From NCBI RefSeq assembly GCF_014280875.1, contig NZ_JACLAL010000002.1:434001-498000 (forward strand): 64,000 bases of DNA, read 5' to 3'. The translations under genes were made by a program, and so were the position numbers. The DNA comes from Paenirhizobium daejeonense (GTDB lineage Bacteria; Pseudomonadota; Alphaproteobacteria; Rhizobiales; Rhizobiaceae). Positions 47,428 through 56,266 of this stretch are shown here, in pieces; within the stretch, counting starts at the first letter, position 1; every line of letters begins with the position of its first letter. The notes beneath the pieces are model-generated. The model had not been told where the DNA came from and made no database searches. It saw nothing but the letters and a program-made list of their open reading frames with translations.

Positions 47428-48432
47428 TCAGTAAGCGGGGAATCTGCGCCTCTTCCACTCGCTACGCGGCACCGGCGCCCCGACGGTAAAACTGAAATCC
47501 ACGACCCGGGTCGCATCCTCATCGACCGCGCAGCGCATGGCTAGATCATACCAGACGCCTTTGACATCGCCGAAGGCCGAGCGAGGGGCATCAACTACAT
47601 TGCCGGATCTCAGCGTGAACACGGGCAAGGCATATGGCACGTAAGGCGGCGAACTACGAAAAAGCTGGGCTTGCAACTCCGTTCCGCAAAGTCTGCTGAT
47701 CCGCTCGCCGCGGCTCTCGCCGGCCATGTTAGACATGGAAACGGCATCGTCGGCCGACGAGGCGGTGTAAAGCTGCTTTACCGGCTTGGGCACCAGTGGG
47801 GCATCGGACTCGTTCGCATCCGTTGTTTCCGTCGGCTTGGCCGGTTTCGGCGGCGGCGGCGCGGCGAGTGCCAGCGCCTGATCGGTCGGAAACTCCGTCT
47901 CGCCTTCCTCGGTCGCGCCCCCATCAGCAGGCTGTTCTACACTTTCCGCTGTTTCTTCAGGCTCGGCCTCGTCCGGCGCCTCGTCGGTCTTCGCCGCCTC
48001 AGGCTCCTGCTTTTCCTCTACTGGCGGTGCCTCCACCGGCTTGTCGGCTTCCTTCTCCTCGGCATCGCCGCGAAGATCTCCGCGCGTGCCACTGTCCTTC
48101 TCGCCGAACAAGGTCGCGGGATTGAGCACGGGCATGGTCGGAGGAGGCTCCTCAGCCTTCGTCTCTTCGACCGGCGGCGGTGGTGGTGGCGGAGGGGGAG
48201 GTGGAGGCGGCGGTTCAGCCGCCTGTTCCTCTTCCTGCTTGGGCTCCTCGGCCGGCTTCTCTTCCTCCGGCGGCGGCACCAGTTCTACTGCGACGCTCTC
48301 TTCCTCCTGCGGCAATTCTGGCAAGGCGGGGAGCTTCATCAGGAACACGACAAGGACAATGAGATGCAGGGCAACGGAAAGCACGAGCCCTCTGCCCCAT
48401 CTGTCCAGGAATCTTGTCGGTTTCTCTTGCAT
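47428..48432 (-). CDS. DUF930 protein with TonB-like proline-rich region
   Basis: Encodes 334 residues (a GTG at 48450 would add six). The N-terminal helix LVLSVALHLIVLVVFLM anchors it in the inner membrane. Residues about 35-215 are Pro/Glu/Ala-rich, including an uninterrupted run of 14 prolines and acidic Glu-rich stretches. The last 100 residues (ISRLCGTELQAQLFR, KGVWYDLAMRCAVDEDATRV) are the DUF930 domain with two conserved-looking cysteines. The plan resembles TonB (anchor, stiff periplasm-spanning linker, end domain), but no ExbB/ExbD genes are near. Function unknown. Confidence 0.82.
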   Translation of the reverse strand: MQEKPTRFLDRWGRGLVLSVALHLIVLVVFLMKLPALPELPQEEESVAVELVPPPEEEKPAEEPKQEEEQAAEPPPPPPPPPPPPPPVEETKAEEPPPTMPVLNPATLFGEKDSGTRGDLRGDAEEKEADKPVEAPPVEEKQEPEAAKTDEAPDEAEPEETAESVEQPADGGATEEGETEFPTDQALALAAPPPPKPAKPTETTDANESDAPLVPKPVKQLYTASSADDAVSMSNMAGESRGERISRLCGTELQAQLFRSSPPYVPYALPVFTLRSGNVVDAPRSAFGDVKGVWYDLAMRCAVDEDATRVVDFSFTVGAPVPRSEWKRRRFPAY

Positions 48433-48450
48433 GAGACGAAGGAAGTCCAC

Positions 48451-48758
48451 TCACTTTACCGGAGATGTGGTCCCAAACCGGTGCGTCATCAAGTGACAAA
48501 TTCGCAAGCCCCCGTGAAATGCGATACCTTCGCGGAACGGGAAGCATCCTGAAACGCGTCAATTTCCCCTTCGAAACACCTTGCGGCCGGAAGAATCCGG
48601 CAAGGGAAGGACCTGTCGCCTGGATTTCAATTGCCGATAATAGTCGAAGTAGAGAATTTTCGACCGCCATGTTCACCTTGATGAGCATGGCCTTTGCCGA
48701 CGTGACACGGAAAACCTGTAATGATCCCACCCACCATCCGATCAACAGGAGAACGATC
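48451..48758. promoter_or_regulatory. divergent promoter region of DUF930 and peroxiredoxin genes
   Basis: About 310 bases separate the divergent genes. Frames open into the region but show no coding sense. It should hold promoters for both; AT-rich AATAGTCGAAGTAGAGAATT near 48640 might be the peroxiredoxin promoter. I see no clear OxyR-type site. Confidence 0.4.
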
Positions 48759-49418
48759 ATGAGCCTGCGCATCAACCAGACCGCCCCCGATTTCACGGCT
48801 GAAACCACCCAGGGCACCATCCAGTTTCACGACTGGATCGGCGACAACTGGGCCGTTCTCTTTTCCCATCCGAAGAACTTCACGCCGGTTTGCACCACGG
48901 AACTCGGCACCATGGCGGGCCTCGAAGGCGAATTCCGCAAGCGCGGCGTCAAGATCATAGGCATCTCGGTCGATCCAGTCGAAAGCCACGGCAAGTGGAA
49001 GCAGGACATCCGGGTCGCGACCGGCTTCGACGTGGAATATCCGCTGATCGGCGACAAGGATCTCAAGGTCGCCAAGCTCTATGACATGCTGCCCGAGGAA
49101 GCCGGCAACAGCTCGGAAGGCCGCACACCCGCGGACAATGCCACCGTCCGCTCGGTCTACGTCATTGGCCCGGACAAGAAGATCAAACTGATCCTCACCT
49201 ATCCGATGACCACTGGCCGTAACTTCGACGAGATCCTGCGCGCGATCGACTCGATCCAGCTGACCGCAAAGCACCAGGTCGCAACGCCCGCGAACTGGAA
49301 GCAGGGCGACGACGTCATCATCACCGCCGCCGTTTCCAACGAAGACGCCATAACCCGTTTCGGCTCCTTCGACACCGTCCTGCCCTACCTGCGCAAGACC
49401 AAGCAGCCAGCGGCCTGA
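48759..49418 (+). CDS. 1-Cys peroxiredoxin (Prx6 type)
   Basis: Encodes 219 residues; AGGAGAA precedes the ATG. The peroxidatic site is HPKNFTPVCTTELGTMA (PxxxTxxC), and the C-terminal NWKQGDDVIITAAVSNEDA is characteristic of the Prx6 subfamily, which has one catalytic Cys. It reduces hydrogen peroxide and organic hydroperoxides in the cytoplasm. Length is normal. It converges on rpoD with a shared terminator. Confidence 0.95.
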   Translation: MSLRINQTAPDFTAETTQGTIQFHDWIGDNWAVLFSHPKNFTPVCTTELGTMAGLEGEFRKRGVKIIGISVDPVESHGKWKQDIRVATGFDVEYPLIGDKDLKVAKLYDMLPEEAGNSSEGRTPADNATVRSVYVIGPDKKIKLILTYPMTTGRNFDEILRAIDSIQLTAKHQVATPANWKQGDDVIITAAVSNEDAITRFGSFDTVLPYLRKTKQPAA

Positions 49419-49442
49419 ACATCGGCAATCGAAAATAAAAAG

Positions 49443-49472
49443 AAAACCCGGCATCGCTGCCGGGTTTTTATT
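49443..49472. terminator. bidirectional intrinsic terminator between peroxiredoxin and rpoD
   Basis: CCCGGCA (49447-49453) pairs with TGCCGGG (49458-49464) around a 4-base loop. An A-run on the left (AAAATAAAAAGAAAA) and TTTTTATTATT on the right provide U-tracts for both convergent genes. Confidence 0.92.
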
Positions 49473-49489
49473 ATTGAATTCAGGCCATA

Positions 49490-51556
49490 TCAGCTGTCGA
49501 GGAACGAGCGCAGCTTGCGCGAGCGGCTCGGGTGCTTGAGCTTGCGCAGAGCCTTCGCCTCGATCTGCCGGATACGTTCGCGGGTAACCGAGAACTGCTG
49601 ACCGACTTCTTCGAGTGTGTGGTCCGTGTTCATGCCGATGCCGAAGCGCATGCGCAGGACGCGTTCTTCGCGCGGCGTCAGCGAGGCGAGAACGCGGGTC
49701 GTGGTCTCGCGCAGGTTCGCCTGAATGGCGGCGTCGATCGGAAGAAGTGCGTTCTTGTCCTCGATGAAATCTCCGAGGTGTGAATCTTCTTCGTCGCCCA
49801 CCGGGGTTTCGAGAGAGATCGGCTCCTTGGCGATCTTCAGGACCTTGCGGACCTTTTCGAGCGGCATGGCGAGCTTTTCGGCCAGCTCTTCCGGCGTCGG
49901 CTCGCGGCCAATCTCGTGCAGCATCTGGCGCGAGGTACGAACGATCTTGTTAATCGTCTCGATCATGTGCACCGGAATACGGATCGTGCGGGCCTGGTCG
50001 GCGATCGAGCGGGTGATCGCTTGCCTGATCCACCATGTCGCATAGGTCGAGAACTTGTAACCGCGGCGGTATTCGAACTTGTCGACCGCCTTCATCAGGC
50101 CGATATTGCCTTCCTGAATGAGGTCGAGGAACTGCAGGCCGCGGTTCGTGTACTTCTTGGCGATCGAGATAACCAGACGGAGGTTGGCTTCCACCATCTC
50201 CTTCTTGGCGATCCGGGCTTCGCGTTCGCCCTTCTGAACCATGGAAACGATACGGCGGAATTCGGTGATAGAAATGCCGGTTTCGGTGGCCAGATTCTGG
50301 ATCTCGCCGCGAATGTCGCGGATCGTCTGGTTTTCTTCCTTGGCGAATTCTTTCCAGCCGCGGCCGGCAAGGTTGCCGATGGACTTCATCCAGTTCGGAT
50401 CGAGTTCCGCACCCTGATACTGCTCGAGGAAGGCTTCGCGCTTGACGCCATAGCTTTCAGCGAGGCGCAGCAGACGGCCCTCGTTCTGCATCAGACGCTT
50501 GGAGATGTCGTAGAGCTGCTCAACGAGGCTGTCGACACGGTTCTGGTTGAGGGACAGCGACTTCACCGCGGTGATCAGCTGGTCCTTCAGTTCCTTGTAA
50601 CGCCGTTCCTGACCGGAAGACAGCGTGCCGGCACAGGCCAGACGGGCTTCCACCTGCTGGTCCTGCAGCTTACGCAGCTTCTTGTAGGTATCAGCGATGG
50701 TGTCGAGGGTCTCCATGACCTGCGGACGCAGTTCCGCTTCCATGGCGGCGAGCGACAGGCTGGATTCGTCCTCGTCTTCTTCCTCTTCTTCCGGCGGCAT
50801 TCCGTCACCGCCGATAGCAGTGATGTCGTCATCATCGGAACCGGCAGACTGCGGACGGCGCTTGGCGCGTTCCTTTTCCTTCTCCTCGGCCGCCTTACGG
50901 TCAGCCTCGATCTTTTCCGGGCTCTGGAACTGCGGAGCAGCCTTAGCCTCCGGACCGGAATAGGTCGTTTCGAGATCGATGATCTCGCGCAGAAGCGTGG
51001 TGCCTTCGTTGAGTTCGTCGCGCCAGATAATCAGTGCCTGGAACGTCAGCGGGCTCTCACAGAGACCGGAGATCATCGTCTCGCGACCGGCCTCGATACG
51101 CTTGGCGATAGCGATTTCGCCCTCACGCGACAGAAGCTCCACAGAGCCCATTTCGCGCAGGTACATGCGCACCGGATCGTCGGTACGATCGGTGGGTTCT
51201 TTCTTCTTCGCGGTCGCAAGCGCCGTGCCGGCGGTCGGGGCGAGTTCGCCGCCTTCGCTCTCACCGTCATCGCTGTCGTCGCCGTCTTCGGAGGCCGTAG
51301 CCTCCTCGGCTTCCTCGTCCTCGATGACGTTGATGCCCATATCCGACAGCATGGCCATGGTGTCCTCGATCTGCTCGGAGGTGACTTCCTCCGACGGCAG
51401 AACAGAGTTCAGCTCATCCATGGTGACGTAGCCGCGCTTTTTGGCGGCTTTGATCATCTTTTTGACCGCGTCATCCGAAAGGTCGAGAAGCGGACCATCC
51501 GTTGCGCCATCGCGTTCGTTGTCTGCTTCTTCGTTTTCTTTGACTTTGGATGCCAT
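49490..51556 (-). CDS. rpoD: primary RNA polymerase sigma factor
   Basis: Encodes 688 residues, the usual length for alphaproteobacterial sigma-70. Region 1.2 is [32 protein letters not shown]; a long acidic non-conserved insert with a Glu run ([11 protein letters not shown]) follows. Region 2 is [20 protein letters not shown] and [17 protein letters not shown]; region 4 ends with [20 protein letters not shown]. It directs housekeeping transcription. It is next to dnaG, the order found in rhizobia, separated by a 517-base gap with no gene. Confidence 0.98.
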   Translation of the reverse strand: MASKVKENEEADNERDGATDGPLLDLSDDAVKKMIKAAKKRGYVTMDELNSVLPSEEVTSEQIEDTMAMLSDMGINVIEDEEAEEATASEDGDDSDDGESEGGELAPTAGTALATAKKKEPTDRTDDPVRMYLREMGSVELLSREGEIAIAKRIEAGRETMISGLCESPLTFQALIIWRDELNEGTTLLREIIDLETTYSGPEAKAAPQFQSPEKIEADRKAAEEKEKERAKRRPQSAGSDDDDITAIGGDGMPPEEEEEDEDESSLSLAAMEAELRPQVMETLDTIADTYKKLRKLQDQQVEARLACAGTLSSGQERRYKELKDQLITAVKSLSLNQNRVDSLVEQLYDISKRLMQNEGRLLRLAESYGVKREAFLEQYQGAELDPNWMKSIGNLAGRGWKEFAKEENQTIRDIRGEIQNLATETGISITEFRRIVSMVQKGEREARIAKKEMVEANLRLVISIAKKYTNRGLQFLDLIQEGNIGLMKAVDKFEYRRGYKFSTYATWWIRQAITRSIADQARTIRIPVHMIETINKIVRTSRQMLHEIGREPTPEELAEKLAMPLEKVRKVLKIAKEPISLETPVGDEEDSHLGDFIEDKNALLPIDAAIQANLRETTTRVLASLTPREERVLRMRFGIGMNTDHTLEEVGQQFSVTRERIRQIEAKALRKLKHPSRSRKLRSFLDS

Positions 51557-52073
51557 CTAATTCGTCGCTTTCCCTGACGTCTGATCTTGCCGCGCGCTGC
51601 AAGGCGGATAGGCTGCCCCCGCGGCCCCTGCCCGCTGCAATACAGTCAATGACCTAACGGAATGTTGCTTAATTCCCGATTAACTATGGGCGTCGAGACC
51701 ATTGGGCCGAGCCCCGTTTTTTCTGCATGACCGGTCATGGTACGAGAGTTCCGCATGAACCTACTTCACCCTTGTATGCCTGAAATGGTGATTCCCACAA
51801 TTTTCTCTGGCGTCAAGCTCTTCCGACATCAAAACCCAAAGAAAAGCGGGGAAATCCAGCCGTTCCGCATAATAGTGGCCGATTGGCCCTGATGTAGGTC
51901 AGTTGCCGCGCGAAACAAGGGGCAAGCGCCGTTTGCACAAGCCCCTGTCGAGAACGATGCCCCGGCTCCTGCAACGCGCTGCGAACCCTTGACGCACGGC
52001 ACTTCCCCCAACTTCCGTATCAAACCGGCACCGGCGGACGAATCGCTCGTTCGCCTATGCGCCGAACGAGCCC
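51557..52073. promoter_or_regulatory. rpoD-dnaG intergenic region
   Basis: A 517-base gap with no supported gene. It holds the rpoD promoter and, at 51726-51739, the perfect 14-bp palindrome CATGACCGGTCATG. GCTCGTTCG (52045-52053) pairs with CGAACGAGC (52063-52071) next to the dnaG stop, a probable transcript-end hairpin for dnaG but with no U-tract. Confidence 0.5.
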
Positions 52074-54077
52074 TTAGACACCGTGCCCGGTAGCCGCTCC
52101 CTTGACCCGTCCCGACATGACACCGAAACCATCGATGATCGCTTCCTGGTTTTCCATCCGGGTCACCTCCTGCTGCACCTGGTGCAGCGCACCGATAAGC
52201 TGGCCGATACGGTCGCCGTCCTCGGCTTCGGTCGCTTCCGCCACTTCCCGCTCCAGTTCCATCCGCTGACGCCTCAGCGCCTTGGCCCGCTTGTGCAGGG
52301 AATGCGCCTGACGATAGGCCTCGCGCGCATCCTCCGGCGCGGCGATCTCGGTTGCGACCCAGAGGCGGGCATTGCGGATCTGCTGGTCGAGGCTTTTGAT
52401 CACGGCCCCATGCCCCTGCTCTTCCAGCCGAGCGATCAGCCTTTCCCGCGTCAGCTCCGATGCCGCGCCGGCGGCAGCCGTGAGCAGCGAAGACCAGAGC
52501 TTCTGCAAGTCGCGATTTTCGTAATCGATCGAGGCGATCTCGTCATACTCGTCCTGCAGAAGCTGCGGATGATTGACAATGGTAAGCGCCAGCACGCTCT
52601 CCCTGAGCGCCGGCTGCTCCTGATGTCCCTTGACGAGACCGGAGCGCGCCAGACGGTCCGAAATCCCGCCGCCGATAGCAGAGTAACCGCCCGGAGGCCG
52701 GCCGCCCCGGCCATTGTCACGCCCGCGCCCGCCGCGATTGCCGTCGAACCCGCCACGCCTTTCGCCGCGATTGTTCGACGTTCCCTGAAAGAAGGCGTTC
52801 AGCCGGTCGCGAACGTCCTGCTGGTAATGCCGCCTGACGTTTTCGTCGGCGATCACGGAAATCACCTGCTTCATGCGTGCCTCGAGTTCGGCGCGCTTTT
52901 CCGGCGTGTCGTATTGCCCGACGCCCGACTCGCGCAGCCACACCATCTCAGCGAGCGGTCGCGCTTCCGAAAGCACCTTGTCGAAGGGCGTGCGGCCGTC
53001 CCGCTTCACGAGATCGTCAGGGTCCTTGCCGTCCGGCAGCATGGCGAAACGCACGGACTTTCCGGGCTTCAGATGGGGAAGCGCAAGATCCACGGCCCGG
53101 AACGCCGCCCGCTGGCCGGCCCCATCGCCGTCGAAGCAGAGCATCGGCACCGGCGTCAGCTTCCACATCAGATCGAGCTGGTTCTCGGTCAGCGCCGTCC
53201 CCAGCGGAGCGACAGCGTTCTCTACACCCGCCTGATGCAGCGCGATCACGTCCATATAGCCTTCCACGGCAATGATCGTGTCGGCCCCGCCTGCCCCTTG
53301 AAGGGAACGGCGCGCGCGAGAAAAATTGAAGAGGACGTTGCCCTTGTGGAAGAGTTCGGTCTCCGGCGAGTTCATGTATTTCGCCATAGCGTCCTGCGCC
53401 ATGGCGCGGCCACCGAAGGCGATTACCCTGTCCCGCGAGGACAGGATCGGAAACATGATACGATCGCGGAAATAATCGTAGGAGACGGGGATGTCGGGTC
53501 CGTGGCGAACCAGTCCGCAAGCCTCGATCTGTTCCTTCGGCACGCCTTTGGAAGCGAGGTATTCCTTGAGCGCGTTGCGGCTCTCCGGTGCATATCCCAG
53601 CCGGAAGGTCTCGATCGTGCGCCCGGACAGTCCGCGCTCGCGCAAATAGGCACGCGCCCTCGCACCGTTTGCGGTCTGGAGCTGATCCTGAAAGAACTGC
53701 GTCGCAAGCTCCATCACGTCGAGCAGCGTCGTGCGCTCACGTTCGCGCTGTTGGGCCTGTATGTCGGGCTTGGGCATGGGAACGCCCGCCATCTCCGCCA
53801 CCTGCTCCACGGCCTCGGGAAAGCTCAGTCCTTCGAGATCGGTCAGAAAGCGGAAATGGTCGCCGGTCACGCCGCAACCGAAGCAGTGATAACGGCCCTT
53901 GCGGTCCTCGCAGTGGAAGCTCGGGCTCTTCTCACCATGGAACGGGCAGCAGGCCCAATAGTCGCCACGCGGGACATTGGTCTTCTTGCGATCCCAGGTC
54001 ACGCGACGACCGATCACGGCCGAAATCGGCACGCGGTCGCGGATCTCGTCAAGAAACTCGTTGGAAAAGCGCATCAT
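52074..54077 (-). CDS. dnaG: DNA primase
   Basis: Encodes 667 residues. N-terminal zinc site: CCPFHGEKSPSFHCEDRKG then YHCFGCG. The TOPRIM catalytic core shows IIAVEGYMDVIALHQAG and LCFDGDGAGQRAA (metal-binding Glu and Asp residues). A Gly/Arg-rich hinge (GNRGGRGRDNGRGG) at about 430-460 leads to the C-terminal domain that binds the DnaB helicase. It makes RNA primers at the replication fork. The start is one of two tandem ATG codons; GAGGAC lies upstream. Confidence 0.97.
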   Translation of the reverse strand: MMRFSNEFLDEIRDRVPISAVIGRRVTWDRKKTNVPRGDYWACCPFHGEKSPSFHCEDRKGRYHCFGCGVTGDHFRFLTDLEGLSFPEAVEQVAEMAGVPMPKPDIQAQQRERERTTLLDVMELATQFFQDQLQTANGARARAYLRERGLSGRTIETFRLGYAPESRNALKEYLASKGVPKEQIEACGLVRHGPDIPVSYDYFRDRIMFPILSSRDRVIAFGGRAMAQDAMAKYMNSPETELFHKGNVLFNFSRARRSLQGAGGADTIIAVEGYMDVIALHQAGVENAVAPLGTALTENQLDLMWKLTPVPMLCFDGDGAGQRAAFRAVDLALPHLKPGKSVRFAMLPDGKDPDDLVKRDGRTPFDKVLSEARPLAEMVWLRESGVGQYDTPEKRAELEARMKQVISVIADENVRRHYQQDVRDRLNAFFQGTSNNRGERRGGFDGNRGGRGRDNGRGGRPPGGYSAIGGGISDRLARSGLVKGHQEQPALRESVLALTIVNHPQLLQDEYDEIASIDYENRDLQKLWSSLLTAAAGAASELTRERLIARLEEQGHGAVIKSLDQQIRNARLWVATEIAAPEDAREAYRQAHSLHKRAKALRRQRMELEREVAEATEAEDGDRIGQLIGALHQVQQEVTRMENQEAIIDGFGVMSGRVKGAATGHGV

Positions 54078-54190
54078 GTCCTCAGGCTAGCCTTTTTCAT
54101 ATAGGCCGGCATTTCGCGGAACGCCACCAGCGTCTGCGGCCATACCCGCTATTCACAGGCTGGATTGCGATCCGGACGTCCAAAACAAAA

Positions 54191-54212
54191 GGCTCCGCCC
54201 GAAGGCGGAGCC
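54191..54212 (-). terminator. intrinsic terminator of gatB/yqeY gene
   Basis: GGCTCCGCC (54191-54199) pairs with GGCGGAGCC (54204-54212) over a 4-base loop. On the minus strand the stem is followed by TTTTGTTTTG, a good U-tract. It lies between this gene and dnaG. Confidence 0.9.
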
Positions 54213-54240
54213 CATGTTTTCCCGGTCGGTAAAGGGCCGT

Positions 54241-54693
54241 TTACTTCAGAAGGTCCTTCACCACGCCGGAAGCCTTGGCGAAATCCATCTGCCCCGGATA
54301 GCGATCCTTGAGCAGTGCGATGCACTTGCCCATATCCCGAAGGCCCTGGGCGCCGACTTCCTGAATGGCGGCGGCGGCGGCATCCTTCACCTTCTCGTCG
54401 GAAAGCTGTTCCGGCATGAAGGTCTTGATGATGGCGATTTCCTCACGCTCCTGCTCGGCAAGTTCGGGCCGCGCATTGTCGGCATAGATCTTGGCCGACT
54501 CCTCGCGCTGCTTGATCATCTTGGTCAGGATCTGCATGATATCGTCGTCGCTGACGGGATCCTTGCCCGCGCCGCGATTGGCGATATCGCGATCCTTGAT
54601 TGCAGCCTGAATCAGCCGCACGGTGGACGTACGGCGCGTATCCTTGGCCTTGAGGGATTCCTTCAGGGAATCGGCGAGTCTGTCGCGCATCAT
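54241..54693 (-). CDS. GatB/YqeY domain protein
   Basis: Encodes 150 residues with RDRLADSLKESLKAKDTRRT, STVRLIQAAIKDRDIANR and ELAEQEREEIAIIKTFMPEQ, the YqeY family sequence. The domain is the tRNA-binding tail of GatB; stand-alone members may help tRNA-dependent amidation or mark tRNA. It is helical and cytoplasmic. Tandem ATG codons open the frame, with AAGGAAG just upstream. It diverges from carA. Confidence 0.92.
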   Translation of the reverse strand: MMRDRLADSLKESLKAKDTRRTSTVRLIQAAIKDRDIANRGAGKDPVSDDDIMQILTKMIKQREESAKIYADNARPELAEQEREEIAIIKTFMPEQLSDEKVKDAAAAAIQEVGAQGLRDMGKCIALLKDRYPGQMDFAKASGVVKDLLK

Positions 54694-54960
54694 CTTCCTT
54701 CTCCACGGAAAAGCCGGCTTGCAGGCTTCACCAATTGTGGCTTTTCCTTGTCATTTTCGCCGAAGCAATAGCCAGTCCCGGGGGCTCGCGCAAATCAATT
54801 ACACAACCCATTGAAATACATGGGAGTTAATCCAGCGCAGAGAATTGACCGTCGGGATCGATCCGTCTATTTTCCGGCACCTGCACGAAAATTGTCATCA
54901 GGGCCGAACGCGCGCGTATTCGCGCGTCCTCGATCTGCGACATAAATGGCCATCGGCTCC
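54694..54960 (+). promoter_or_regulatory. promoter region between gatB/yqeY and carA
   Basis: About 270 bases between divergent starts hold both promoters. A GC-rich repeat GCGCGCGTATTCGCGCGT lies at 54910-54927 and may fold in the carA leader. No clear ARG-box-type operator is apparent to me. Confidence 0.4.
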
Positions 54961-55002
54961 CGTTCCTTCAAGGACCGGCGGCTTCTGGCCGGACAAGGAA
55001 CG
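54961..55002 (+). promoter_or_regulatory. hairpin covering the carA ribosome-binding site
   Basis: CGTTCCTT at 54961-54968 is the exact complement of AAGGAACG at 54995-55002, the carA Shine-Dalgarno region 4 bases before the ATG. An inner CCGG/CCGG pair (54975-54978 with 54989-54992) extends the stem. The fold would hide the ribosome-binding site. Confidence 0.65.
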
Positions 55003-55005
55003 AAC

Positions 55006-56211
55006 ATGACCTCGACAGCCCCATGGAGCACCCGCAAGCCGACCGCCCTCCTCGTCCTCGCCGACGGCACAGTCATCGAAGGACAGGGTATAGGCGCAAC
55101 CGGCAAGGTCCAGGCAGAAGTCTGCTTCAACACCGCGCTCACCGGATATGAGGAAATCCTCACCGACCCCTCCTATCTCGGCCAGATCGTCACCTTCACC
55201 TTCCCGCATATCGGCAATGTCGGCACCAACGAGGAAGACATCGAGGATCTGACGCCCGCCGCCCGGCGCGGCGCGGTCGGCGTCATCTTCAAGGCCGATA
55301 TCACCGACCCGTCCAACTACCGCGCCGCCAAGCATCTCGATGCCTGGCTCAAGGCCCGCGGCATCATCGGGCTGAGCGGCATCGACACCCGCGCGCTGAC
55401 CGCCTGGATCCGCGAGCACGGCGCACCGAACGCTGTGATCGCCCATGACCCGAACGGCGTTTTCGACGTCGATGCGCTGAAGGCGGAAGCCAAGGCCTGG
55501 AGCGGCCTCGTCGGTCTCGACCTCGCCATCGAGGCAACCTCCGGACAGTCCTCGGAATGGAAGGAAAAGCCCTGGGTCTGGAACGAAGGCTACAGCGAGC
55601 TTCCCGCCGCGGACGTGAAGTATCACGTCGTCTGCCTCGACTACGGCGTGAAACGCAACATCCTGCGTCTCTTCACCGGCCTCAACTGCCGCGTGACTGT
55701 CGTCCCGGCCAAGACTTCGGCTGAAGACATTCTCGCCCTAAATCCCGATGGCATCTTCCTGTCGAACGGCCCGGGCGACCCGGCCGCCACCGGCGAATAT
55801 GCCGTGCCGGTTATTCGCAAACTGGTGGAAAGCGGCCTGCCGGTCTTCGGCATCTGCCTCGGTCACCAGATGCTGGCGCTCGCGCTCGGCGGCACCACCG
55901 TCAAGATGCACCAGGGTCACCACGGCGCGAACCATCCGGTCAAGGACTACACCACCGACAAGGTGGAAATCGTCTCGATGAACCACGGCTTCGCAGTCGA
56001 CAAGAACAGCCTGCCGGAAGGCGTTGAGGAGACTCACGTTTCCCTGTTCGACGGCTCCAACTGCGGCCTGCGCCTTGCCGGCAAGCCGGTCTTCTCTGTG
56101 CAACACCACCCCGAGGCCTCGCCCGGCCCTCAGGACAGCCACTACCTCTTCCGCCGCTTCATCAACATGGTGCGCGAGAAAAAGGGCGAGCCGGCTCTGG
56201 CAGAGCGTTGA
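55006..56211 (+). CDS. carA: carbamoyl-phosphate synthase small subunit
   Basis: Encodes 401 residues. The N-terminal CarA domain (VLADGTVIEGQGIGATGKVQ, CFNTALTGYEEILTDPSY) is followed by a class I glutamine amidotransferase with the catalytic Cys in FGICLGHQMLALALGG and the HPEASPGPQDS His/Glu. It supplies ammonia from glutamine to CarB for arginine and pyrimidine synthesis. The ATG at 55006 fits the AAGGAA site. carB is 7 kb away on the same strand, as in other rhizobia, not adjacent. Confidence 0.98.
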   Translation: MTSTAPWSTRKPTALLVLADGTVIEGQGIGATGKVQAEVCFNTALTGYEEILTDPSYLGQIVTFTFPHIGNVGTNEEDIEDLTPAARRGAVGVIFKADITDPSNYRAAKHLDAWLKARGIIGLSGIDTRALTAWIREHGAPNAVIAHDPNGVFDVDALKAEAKAWSGLVGLDLAIEATSGQSSEWKEKPWVWNEGYSELPAADVKYHVVCLDYGVKRNILRLFTGLNCRVTVVPAKTSAEDILALNPDGIFLSNGPGDPAATGEYAVPVIRKLVESGLPVFGICLGHQMLALALGGTTVKMHQGHHGANHPVKDYTTDKVEIVSMNHGFAVDKNSLPEGVEETHVSLFDGSNCGLRLAGKPVFSVQHHPEASPGPQDSHYLFRRFINMVREKKGEPALAER

Positions 56212-56239
56212 TCGGACTCACAGATTAGAGACAGCGATG

Positions 56240-56266
56240 CGGCCCGGTTAACCCCGGGCCGTTTTC
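56240..56266. terminator. terminator shared by carA and MATE gene
   Basis: CGGCCCGG (56240-56247) pairs with CCGGGCCG (56254-56261), followed by TTTTCATTT. It lies just after carA and overlaps the last codons of the convergent MATE gene. Confidence 0.85.

Noticed and set aside
49916..51577. 553-codon open frame antisense to rpoD
   Set aside because: Shadow of the rpoD coding pattern; Arg/Leu/His-rich with no family features.
51829..52023. 64-codon open frame between rpoD and dnaG
   Set aside because: No family features or ribosome-binding site.
52083..54104. 673-codon open frame antisense to dnaG
   Set aside because: Mirror of the conserved dnaG gene; no start signal or domain.
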